From: Hyphomicrobiales bacterium | GTDB lineage: Bacteria; Pseudomonadota; Alphaproteobacteria; Rhizobiales; Beijerinckiaceae | Direction of reading: 5' to 3' | NCBI GenBank assembly: GCA_026400535.1 | Contig: JAPLOU010000021.1 | Span: 1 to 49,851, forward strand | Length of the DNA: 49,851 nt | Part shown: piece by piece, positions 43,227-49,851 of the stretch | Position numbering within the stretch: the stretch's first letter is position 1 | How the letters are laid out: each line of letters starts with the position of its first letter | Notes under the pieces: generated by a model | The model's input: only the letters and a program-made list of their open reading frames with translations | Told to the model about the DNA's origin: nothing | Databases searched by the model: none | Position numbers and translations under genes: made by a program

Positions 43227-44072
43227 TCAATTCTCCCGCAGCCGCTTGCGGATGTCGAGCGCATCGATCAGCGCATCGCCGAACAGGTTGATCGCGATCA
43301 CGGTGATGGCGATGGCAAGGCCGGGGAATATGATGATCCACGGCGCGATAAAGATCTGCGCCGTGCCCGAACTCATCATCGCTCCCCAACTTGGGGTCGG
43401 GGGTTGGGCACCAAGCCCGAAGAAGCCGAGCGTGGCTTCAAGGATGATCGCATCGCCCGTGGCCAGCATGCCTGCCACGATCACCGGCGTGATCGCGTTG
43501 GGCAGCAGATGGCGAAACAGCACGTGGCCTGATCCCGCGCCCATGGCGATGGTCGCCTCGATATAGGTTTCGGACTTCAGCGCCATCACCTGTGCCCGCG
43601 TCAGCCGGGTGAACTGCGCCAGGTAGGCAACCGATATGGCAATCATGGTGCTGGCCAGCCCCGGTCCAAGGATCGCAATCAGGATCAGCGCCAGCAGGAT
43701 TTCAGGGAAAGACCAGCTTAGATCGACAACCACCGTGACGGCGCGATCGAAAGCCCCGCCGAAATAGCCAGCCGCTGCACCAAGTGCCATGCCGCAAACC
43801 ATCGAAATCGTGATGGAGGTGACGCCAACCGCCAGCGAGGTGCGTGCGCCGTGGATGATGCGCGACAGCAGATCGCGCCCAAACTCGTCCGTGCCGAGCC
43901 AGTGAGCAGCGCTCGGTTCCATATTGGCCAAACGGAGATTCTGGATCGCATAGCCGTAAGGCGCGATCACCGGGGCAAGCACAGCGGCGATCACGATCAC
44001 ACCCAGCACGACAGCGGATATCGCACCGCGCGGTGTGCGCAGCAGGCGCATCAGGGCTGAGTCCTTGTCCAT
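43227..44072 (-). CDS. Dipeptide-type ABC importer permease (DppC-like)
   Basis: A 281-residue inner-membrane permease with about six hydrophobic segments. It shows the DppC features WLGTDEFGRDLLSRIIHGAR (about residues 57-76) and the coupling loop ETYIEATIAMGAGSGHVLFR. Its start shares one base with the DppB-like stop. It forms the pore with the DppB-like permease. Confidence 0.95.
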   Translation of the reverse strand: MDKDSALMRLLRTPRGAISAVVLGVIVIAAVLAPVIAPYGYAIQNLRLANMEPSAAHWLGTDEFGRDLLSRIIHGARTSLAVGVTSITISMVCGMALGAAAGYFGGAFDRAVTVVVDLSWSFPEILLALILIAILGPGLASTMIAISVAYLAQFTRLTRAQVMALKSETYIEATIAMGAGSGHVLFRHLLPNAITPVIVAGMLATGDAIILEATLGFFGLGAQPPTPSWGAMMSSGTAQIFIAPWIIIFPGLAIAITVIAINLFGDALIDALDIRKRLREN

Positions 44073-44998
44073 CAGTTGAGCCCCTCGCGCAGCCGCGGGT
44101 CCATCAAGGCCTGCAGGATGTCGCCGATGAGCGTGCCCAGAATGACCGCGATGGCAAGCATGAGGAGACAGCCCTGCACGACCGGATAGTCTCGCTGGTT
44201 GAGTGATGTTATCAGCAGAGAACCGAGACCTGGGCGGGCAAAAACGTACTCGATGGTGACCGCGCCGCCCAGGATCCAGCCGATGCGCAGGCTGAGGATC
44301 GTGACAACAGGCAACAGCGCGTGGCGCAGGACGTGCTTGAGCTGGATTTCAGTCGGCGGCACGCCTTTGGCGTGCAGCATCATTACGAAATCCTTGCGGG
44401 AGATCTCAATCATGGCGGCGCGTGTGACGCGGGCAACGAGGGCAACGCCGCCAATGCCAATGGTCAGCACAGGCAACACGAGGGCGCTCCAGCTGCGCGC
44501 ACCTGACACCGGGAACCAGCCGAGTTGCACTGCGAACAGCAGAATCATCAGCAAGCCAAGCCAGAAACTGGGAACCGTCGAGCCGAGCAGGATGATGGTC
44601 ATCACGGCGCGGTCCAGCCAGCTGTCCCTCCAGATCGCAGCGAGCGCGCCAGTGGCGACGCCAACAATGGTGGAGAACAGCAAGGCAAGCGAGCCGAGGA
44701 TCAGGCTATGTGGCAAGTTCTGGGCGATCAGGTCTGCAACCGGCCGCCGCAGGATCATGGCCTCGCCTAGATCACCCTGCATCATCTTGGCGAACCAGAT
44801 GCCGTATTGCACCGGCAGCGGCTTATCGAGCCCATAGGACGCAATCAGCTCGGCCTTCTGTTCCTCGGTCGAGCCGATCTGTACCAGATTGTCGATCGGA
44901 TCGCCGGGAACAAACCGCACGATCATGAAAATGATCAGCGAAACAGCCAGGAACACCGGCACGAGCAGCAGAAGGCGCTTGATGAGAAATCCGAACAT
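44072..44998 (-). CDS. Dipeptide-type ABC importer permease (DppB-like)
   Basis: A 308-residue permease. The N-terminal FLIKRLLLLVPVFLAVSLI, the segment RFVPGDPID, the coupling loop KDFVMMLHAKGVPPTEIQLK and the C-terminal YPVVQGCLLMLAIAVILG are family hallmarks. AGGAG lies seven bases before the ATG. It follows the substrate-binding protein gene by 35 bases in the RpiR-linked operon. Confidence 0.95.
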   Translation of the reverse strand: MFGFLIKRLLLLVPVFLAVSLIIFMIVRFVPGDPIDNLVQIGSTEEQKAELIASYGLDKPLPVQYGIWFAKMMQGDLGEAMILRRPVADLIAQNLPHSLILGSLALLFSTIVGVATGALAAIWRDSWLDRAVMTIILLGSTVPSFWLGLLMILLFAVQLGWFPVSGARSWSALVLPVLTIGIGGVALVARVTRAAMIEISRKDFVMMLHAKGVPPTEIQLKHVLRHALLPVVTILSLRIGWILGGAVTIEYVFARPGLGSLLITSLNQRDYPVVQGCLLMLAIAVILGTLIGDILQALMDPRLREGLN

Positions 44999-45033
44999 TC
45001 AGCGCTCCTGCTTCCGGTCGGCGCTTGGCTACC

Positions 45034-46605
45034 TTACTTTCTCACGTCGATATCGACGATCGTCTGGCCCTGTAGGCGGGTACCGCGAATGCTGGCTGGC
45101 ATGACGATACGGCTCTCGGAATATGCGAAGTTCTGCACCGGCTGATAGATCGGTGCGAAGACGAAATTGGCGAGCAAATGCTCGTGATAGGCCCGGAAGT
45201 TGACGACCCGCTCATCCCAGGTGCGTGAACCCTTCATCGCCTTCTCATTCAGCTCTTCCGATTTCGGATCGTTCCACATGGCATGGTTCGGGTGACCAAG
45301 CCGCTTTCCGGAGTGGAACCAGTCCAGGATATCGGCATTGGCCCAGGAATAGACCCGCACCGCGAGCTGATGCTCAGTGCGTTTGCGATATTGCGCCGTG
45401 ATGGTGGCGGCATCGAAGACGGTGATGTCAGCGCCGATGCCAACGGCCTTGAGCTGGGCCTGGACAACCTCGGTGACGCGCTTGAACTCGGTGCCGTTCT
45501 GGGTCCAGAGCTTGACCTGCAGCTTGGTGCCGCCCTTGGCACGCAGACCATCGCTGCCCATCACCCAGCCTGCCTCGTCGAGCACCCTGCGTGAACGGGC
45601 GGGGTCATAGGCAATCGCCAGCTTCGGATCGACCTTGGATTCCGCCAGACCCGAAATCAGAAAGGTGTTGGCAATCGCGCCGACGCCGCCGAAAAGGTTT
45701 TCGAGGATTTCCTTCTGGTTGACGGCAAAGGCAACGGCCTCGCGGACCTTGATGTCGGTGAACGGCTCAATCGAGGTATTCATCGGCATGTAGTAGACTT
45801 CCGTGCCAGGCAACGTCACCACCTTGGTGCCGCGCTCGGTCGAGAGCCGAGGCAGGAAGTCGGTCGGCACACTCATCAGCATGTCGACGCCACCGGTGCG
45901 GAGTTCCAGAAAGGCCGTCGAGTCTTCCGGAATTTCCCTGATGGTGAGCTGCTTGATCTTGGCCGGCCCCTTGTTGACGGACAGCGCCGAAGCGGAGTTG
46001 TAGGCGTCGTTGCGGGTCAGCACTGTCTGCTGGCCGACAGTGAAGCTTTCGAGCTTGAAAGGGCCGGTCCCGACCGCACCGGCGATGCCATATCTGTCGC
46101 CAAGAGAATCAAAGGCCTTGGGCGAGGGAATCCCCATAAAGGTCGATGCCATGTTGAACAGCATATTGGGGTCGGGGTTTTTCATCACGAACTTGACGGT
46201 GAGATCATCAATGACCTCAACCTTGTCGATCGCGTCGGTCATGAATGCGTTCTCGGTGCCCTTGAACTTCGGCACCCACCAAACGATCGTCTGGGCATTG
46301 AAGGGCTCGCCATCATGAAACCTGACATTGGGCCTCAGCTTGAACGTCCAGCTCATACCGTCGGGCGCGGATTCCCACGATGTCGCCAACTGGCCATGGA
46401 AGCTCTGGTCGGCATCCTGAATGACCATGCGGTCGTAGATGAAGGTGTTGGCTGCGTTGAGTCGCGTCGCCTTGATCGGGTTGTAACTCGGCGCGCCAAC
46501 CTCTCGGGAACCGAGCACGAAGGTGGCATTTTGCGCCAGAACGCCAGAGGCCATGACAGCGCAAAGGCTTGTCCCGAGAAAGGCCGCCTTGAGGAAGGTT
46601 TTCAT
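45034..46605 (-). CDS. Peptide-type ABC importer substrate-binding protein
   Basis: A 523-residue family 5 extracellular solute-binding protein (DppA/OppA class). The ATG at 46605 has AGGAG nearby and gives a signal peptide cut after SGVLAQ. The family pattern LATSWESAPDGMSWTFKLRP, with RFHDGEPFNAQTIVWW following, is clear. These proteins deliver di- or oligopeptides, nickel or glycosides. Co-transcription with an M81 peptidase and divergence from a D-amino-acid dehydrogenase suggest peptides containing D-residues (inference). Confidence 0.94.
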   Translation of the reverse strand: MKTFLKAAFLGTSLCAVMASGVLAQNATFVLGSREVGAPSYNPIKATRLNAANTFIYDRMVIQDADQSFHGQLATSWESAPDGMSWTFKLRPNVRFHDGEPFNAQTIVWWVPKFKGTENAFMTDAIDKVEVIDDLTVKFVMKNPDPNMLFNMASTFMGIPSPKAFDSLGDRYGIAGAVGTGPFKLESFTVGQQTVLTRNDAYNSASALSVNKGPAKIKQLTIREIPEDSTAFLELRTGGVDMLMSVPTDFLPRLSTERGTKVVTLPGTEVYYMPMNTSIEPFTDIKVREAVAFAVNQKEILENLFGGVGAIANTFLISGLAESKVDPKLAIAYDPARSRRVLDEAGWVMGSDGLRAKGGTKLQVKLWTQNGTEFKRVTEVVQAQLKAVGIGADITVFDAATITAQYRKRTEHQLAVRVYSWANADILDWFHSGKRLGHPNHAMWNDPKSEELNEKAMKGSRTWDERVVNFRAYHEHLLANFVFAPIYQPVQNFAYSESRIVMPASIRGTRLQGQTIVDIDVRK

Positions 46606-46663
46606 GATGTTCTCCTGTGATGGTTGGACAGTTCTTGCAGCGCTGCGGCAGCAAGACCCTGCC

Positions 46664-47542
46664 TCAGCCAATGGGGCCTGACTTGTCGCCGACATTGCCG
46701 GTAATGCGTCCGTGCAAGGCCGCTATCGTGTTCATGCGGGCTTCGACTTGTGGTCCAAGCTCGATGAAAATGGCGTTGACCAGCAAGCTCACGAGGCTGG
46801 CCATCTGGGCGGACGAATCCCAGAACAGATTGAACTCGGTCGAGACAACGAACATCTCGTCGACTAACCCCCTGCCCCAGTCGCAGAACGCATCGGTGAT
46901 GAGAAGTGTGTGCACCCCGGCAGCCTTTGCCTCCAGCGCCAGAACCTTGGCGAGGCGTGAATAGCGTCGCGCTTCGAAGATCACGAGGCTGGTATGTGCC
47001 GCGTCTGACAGGAGGACATCCGAGAAGTTGCCACCGCTCAGATCGACCAGTGCCGCGCCGTCGCGCAGATAGTGCAGCTGGTTCACGAGATACTGCGCCA
47101 TGCCACGTTCGGTCTGGAACCCTGCGACGAAAATCGCCGGCACGGCTGCAAGGCGATTGACCACGCGCTTCCAGGCCTCCGAATGGGCCAGCTCGTACAG
47201 CGCCACGAGACCCGCGATTTCCAGTTCCAGCGAGCGTGCCAGCTGGTCGCCGCCATTCAGGCTGCGCTGCCGGAAATCCTGCAGGCGATCGCTGATCAGC
47301 CAGGGCTTGTCGCCGAGATCCTGCCGAAGTTTCTGCTTGAGATCGCGAAAACTTTGATAGCCCAGAGAGCGACAGAAGCGCCCGACCGTCGGCTCGCTGA
47401 CAGCGACCTTGCTCGCAAGTGTCGCTGCGGTCTCGAACGGAATGCCAGCAAGTTCCGCAAGCATGTAGCTCGCGATCGCCTTGTCGGCCTTGGAGCCGTT
47501 CAGCAAACATGCGTGCAATCTCTCGCGAAGGGGTGAAGTCAT
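46664..47542 (-). CDS. MurR/RpiR-family transcriptional regulator
   Basis: A 292-residue regulator with an N-terminal helix-turn-helix domain (about residues 1-77, including TLASKVAVSEPTVGRFCRSL) and a SIS domain from about 120 to 260 (AIFVAGFQTERGMAQYLVNQ, DAAHTSLVIFEARRYS). SIS-domain regulators usually sense phosphosugars or amino sugars, such as MurNAc-6-phosphate in MurR. It is the first gene of the leftward operon and diverges from dadA, so it probably controls both. The effector could be a cell-wall-derived compound (inference). Confidence 0.93.
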   Translation of the reverse strand: MTSPLRERLHACLLNGSKADKAIASYMLAELAGIPFETAATLASKVAVSEPTVGRFCRSLGYQSFRDLKQKLRQDLGDKPWLISDRLQDFRQRSLNGGDQLARSLELEIAGLVALYELAHSEAWKRVVNRLAAVPAIFVAGFQTERGMAQYLVNQLHYLRDGAALVDLSGGNFSDVLLSDAAHTSLVIFEARRYSRLAKVLALEAKAAGVHTLLITDAFCDWGRGLVDEMFVVSTEFNLFWDSSAQMASLVSLLVNAIFIELGPQVEARMNTIAALHGRITGNVGDKSGPIG

Positions 47543-47566
47543 GATCGGACGCCCACCGTTACATTG

Positions 47567-47603
47567 AGAAAGTTTTCTATCATTGTGTCAACGTAATTTC
47601 GTT
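47567..47603. promoter_or_regulatory. Candidate RpiR operator region between rpiR-like gene and dadA
   Basis: The 98-base gap is A/T-rich and holds two palindromes: AGAAAGTTTTCT (47567-47578), five-base arms around GT, and AACGTAATTTCGTT (47590-47603), with six of seven pairs matching. Both lie between the divergent starts, where an operator for the RpiR protein would be expected. Confidence 0.45.
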
Positions 47604-47640
47604 ATCTTGTAATCTTGATGCACATGCCGTTTGCTGTGTG

Positions 47641-48957
47641 ATGCGGAAAACGGGCTTTCGAACGCGCTGGAACTTCGGATCAGAGGCAGGAATCTTGGGT
47701 TTCGGCAACACGGAAAAGGCTGTTGGCAGTGATGTCATTGTGCTTGGCGCAGGCATTGTCGGTGTTTGCGTTGCGCTTCACCTGCAATCGCGCGGAAGAT
47801 CGGTTGTGCTGGTCGACAGGGGCGAGGCCGGGAGCGAAACCAGCTATGGCAATGCCGGACTGATTGAGCGCGCATCTGTCATTCCCTATGCGATGCCGCG
47901 CAACTGGCTGACACTGGCGGGCTATGCCACGAACCGTTCAAGCGCCGTGCGCTATGCGCGTTCGCAGTTGCCGAAGCTATTGCCATGGCTGGCGCGCTAC
48001 TGGTGGCATTCCGGGGCGACGCAGCTCGATCAGGTGGCCCGCGACATGCTGCCGTTGATCGAGGCCAGCGTTCGCGAGCACGAAGCCTTGATAGGTCCGG
48101 CGGGTATCCGCGAACTGATGCATAGCGATGGCTGGATCGAACTCTATCCCACGCGCACAGCCTGGCAGCAGGCCGCGCAGGCCGCGGCTGGCTTGTCAGC
48201 ATATGGCCTCACCTATGATGTGCTGGACGAGACCGCCCTCAAGGAGCGCGAGCCGGGCCTGTCAAACCTGGCAGGTGCCATCCACTGGCGCGACCCGATG
48301 ACATCCAGTGACCCTGGTGCTGTGACGCGCGCCTATGCGAGGCTTTTCGCGGATACAGGCGGCACAATGGTCAGGGCCGATGCGTTGACGTTGTCACGCG
48401 ATGGTGGTCACTGGAGCATCGAAGAAGGGCGATTGCAGCATCGCGCGAGCGAGGTTGTCGTGGCCCTTGGGCCATGGTCGTCGGACCTCTACACGCGCTT
48501 CGGATATCGCTTTCCGATGGCTTACAAGCGCGGCTATCATATGCATTACGGTGTTCTCGGCGACCAGAGGCTCAGCGTTCCGGTCTGTGATTCAGAGGCT
48601 GGTTTCGTTCTCGCGCCAATGAGCCAGGGCATTCGCCTCACCACCGGCATTGAACTGGCGGAGCGTGATGCGCCCACCAACATGAGTCAGCTCAGGCAGG
48701 CGGAAAGCGTGGCGCGGCAGTACTTTCCGCTGGGTGCCGCGCTTGATGTCGAGCCCTGGCGCGGTTCCAGACCCTGCATGCCCGACATGAAACCCGTCAT
48801 TGGCCGGGCAGATCAGCACGAGGGCCTATGGTTTGCCTTCGGGCACGCCCATCACGGCTTCACGCTCGGGCCAGCCACAGGTCGCCTGTTGGCAGAGATG
48901 ATGACAGGGGCCACGCCGTTCGCTGACCCCGCGCCATTTAGCCCGAAGCGTTTCTAG
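47641..48957 (+). CDS. D-amino acid dehydrogenase-like FAD oxidoreductase (DadA family)
   Basis: A DAO-fold flavoprotein of about 438 residues. The FAD motif is DVIVLGAGIVGVCVALHL, followed by VLVDRGEAGSETSYGNAG, a DadA-type signature, and C-terminal FGHAHHGFTLGPATG. It would oxidise D-amino acids to 2-oxo acids with membrane electron acceptors. The ATG at 47641 leaves an unusual 30-residue leader; a TTG at 47695 with an AGGCAGGA box upstream would give a more typical start. It diverges from the RpiR-dipeptide importer operon and ends before a strong terminator. Confidence 0.9.
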   Translation: MRKTGFRTRWNFGSEAGILGFGNTEKAVGSDVIVLGAGIVGVCVALHLQSRGRSVVLVDRGEAGSETSYGNAGLIERASVIPYAMPRNWLTLAGYATNRSSAVRYARSQLPKLLPWLARYWWHSGATQLDQVARDMLPLIEASVREHEALIGPAGIRELMHSDGWIELYPTRTAWQQAAQAAAGLSAYGLTYDVLDETALKEREPGLSNLAGAIHWRDPMTSSDPGAVTRAYARLFADTGGTMVRADALTLSRDGGHWSIEEGRLQHRASEVVVALGPWSSDLYTRFGYRFPMAYKRGYHMHYGVLGDQRLSVPVCDSEAGFVLAPMSQGIRLTTGIELAERDAPTNMSQLRQAESVARQYFPLGAALDVEPWRGSRPCMPDMKPVIGRADQHEGLWFAFGHAHHGFTLGPATGRLLAEMMTGATPFADPAPFSPKRF

Positions 48958-49086
48958 ATGGCCTTTCCAATCGGAGCTGTCATGTGTGGACGGCTCTTTG
49001 TGGTCAAGGGTTGAAGTTGTTTGATCGAGCCAGCGATCGGTCATGTGTCCGGCCTGTTGACCGCTGGACCCGATGGTGATCGCTAG

Positions 49087-49115
49087 CCGGTCCCGATCAG
49101 AGGACCGGGCTTTTT
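49087..49115 (+). terminator. Rho-independent terminator downstream of the DadA-like gene
   Basis: Seven-base arms CCGGTCC (49087-49093) and GGACCGG (49102-49108) pair perfectly around an eight-base loop and are followed by GC and five Ts (49111-49115). It lies 130 bases after the DadA-like stop. Confidence 0.8.
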
Positions 49116-49532
49116 CCGGGATCAGACTTCACCTGTTCTGGGCCTAAATTGCGGGCATAACAGGCCTGAACGCACCTGTAGCCTGGTACAGGGACGTACC
49201 TTTTGTCGCAACAACACATTAACCTATTGAGATAATCTTCACAGACATCCCGATCGGAACAGGCAAAGGCCCTGTTTCGATGCCCCGGATCCAGGAAGGT
49301 CCCTGTTCCGAGGCGATTACTGGCCAAACTCACCCTGCATCACATTCATCGGAGACGGGGGCCACGCAACGCGCGCAAACGGCCGGACAACTCCCGACAC
49401 ACGCGGCGCGGATCAGCCCAGATCAGGAGACAAGTTGAGGGAGTAGGTGGCGAACAGGACGAGAGTGTCCTGTCCAAGAAAACACCTCAATTATGTCAGT
49501 AATTCACGTGAATTTCGCGAAACAGTATTGTA
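49116..49532. other. Stretch between terminator and small ORF, no gene seen
   Basis: About 420 bases without a recognisable gene. Short frames on both strands have no family features. Composition is lower in G and C near 49200-49250 and 49480-49550 than in the operons. Confidence 0.4.
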
Positions 49533-49739
49533 TTATCGTTTTATCGTCTGGTCGTCCTCAGGCGGAGTTAGGTGGCAGACCAGCTCACCTGTACGGGTAT
49601 CAAACAGCGCCTCCAGCGCCATCGCGCACACCTCCGGATTGCTGAAGGGCTTCGCCGCAAGCGCCTTGCGGAGTCTCTCGGCTATCTGTCGCGCGTATTT
49701 TATGAAAGGGAGGGTCGTTTCACATTTGAAGTGCATCAC
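49533..49739 (-). CDS. Small hypothetical protein
   Basis: A 68-residue frame, leftward, possibly starting at the second Met (49736). The composition is protein-like, with a helical middle (YARQIAERLRKALAAK) and an end reading TGELVCHLTPPEDDQT. I do not recognise the family. It lies between the terminator and the IS30-type transposase start, and could be a resident gene cut or displaced by that element. Confidence 0.35.
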   Translation of the reverse strand: MMHFKCETTLPFIKYARQIAERLRKALAAKPFSNPEVCAMALEALFDTRTGELVCHLTPPEDDQTIKR

Positions 49740-49761
49740 CTGACGGATTATCGGGTGAGTG

Positions 49762-49851
49762 ATGGGCCAAGTTTACAACCACCTCAGCGGTGAGGAACGC
49801 AATTTCATTCATCGGCATCTGAATGAAGGTCGGAGCTGTCGCTGGATAGCC
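49762..49851 (+). mobile_element. IS30-family transposase, first 30 codons
   Basis: The last 90 bases read MGQVYNHLSGEERNFIHRHL and continue NEGRSCRWIA, the N-terminal helix-turn-helix opening of IS30-type transposases (HLS-x-EER ... G-x-S-x-R-x-IA). The gene runs off the window. The element's left inverted repeat should lie within the preceding 100 or so bases, but I could not define it without its other end. Confidence 0.8.

Overview
The window reads as chromosomal DNA of a high-GC alphaproteobacterium, most likely of the Hyphomicrobiales. The reasons are the overall base composition, the tightly overlapped GTGA/ATGA/TGATG gene junctions, the fused kinase-DUF2090 form of IolC, and the density of ABC-importer-plus-catabolism operons. 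This placement is an inference; no marker gene such as rRNA is present.

Region 1 (1-13256) is a divergent myo-inositol catabolism locus. Leftward from about 6.83 kb run iolG, an inositol-monophosphatase family gene, a three-gene ABC importer of the Fbp/Afu type (binding protein, fused double permease, ATPase), a cupin and the start of a GMC oxidoreductase. Rightward run an SDR dehydrogenase, iolC (kinase fused to a DUF2090 aldolase-like domain), iolD, iolE and iolB. The importer plus phosphatase next to iolG suggests uptake of a phosphorylated inositol compound (inference). No iolA and no iol regulator are visible.

Region 2 (13310-20093) starts with tRNA-Gly(CCC). It holds a decayed IS6-family transposase, a GatC/AtzG-like small protein with an amidase, an aldo/keto reductase, a membrane-anchored metallophosphoesterase and a second IS6 relic. 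Region 3 (20190-22600) carries a secreted PHB-depolymerase-like esterase and a cyclopropane fatty acid synthase.

Region 4 (22637-38857) is the most unusual part. A divergent GntR/FCD regulator with a palindrome in its promoter faces a rightward run of 16 genes. These encode an alpha/beta hydrolase, an isochorismatase-fold hydrolase, an HpcH/HpaI aldolase, OsmC, two paralogous NodB-type deacetylases flanking an FAH-family hydrolase, a complete Liv-type importer, an AtzG-like/amidase pair, an ACMSD-like amidohydrolase and an orphan molybdenum hydroxylase large subunit. I infer a complete import-and-degrade pathway for an amide- or N-heterocycle-type compound that I cannot match to a described pathway. 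It ends at a third IS6 relic. The three relics have the same orientation and bracket successive catabolic segments.

Region 5 (39806-48957) holds an RpiR regulator with a leftward dipeptide-type ABC importer and an M81 (MlrC-like) peptidase, divergent from a DadA-like D-amino-acid dehydrogenase. I read this as a module for using peptides that contain D-amino acids. A clear terminator follows dadA, and the window ends inside the start of an IS30-family transposase.
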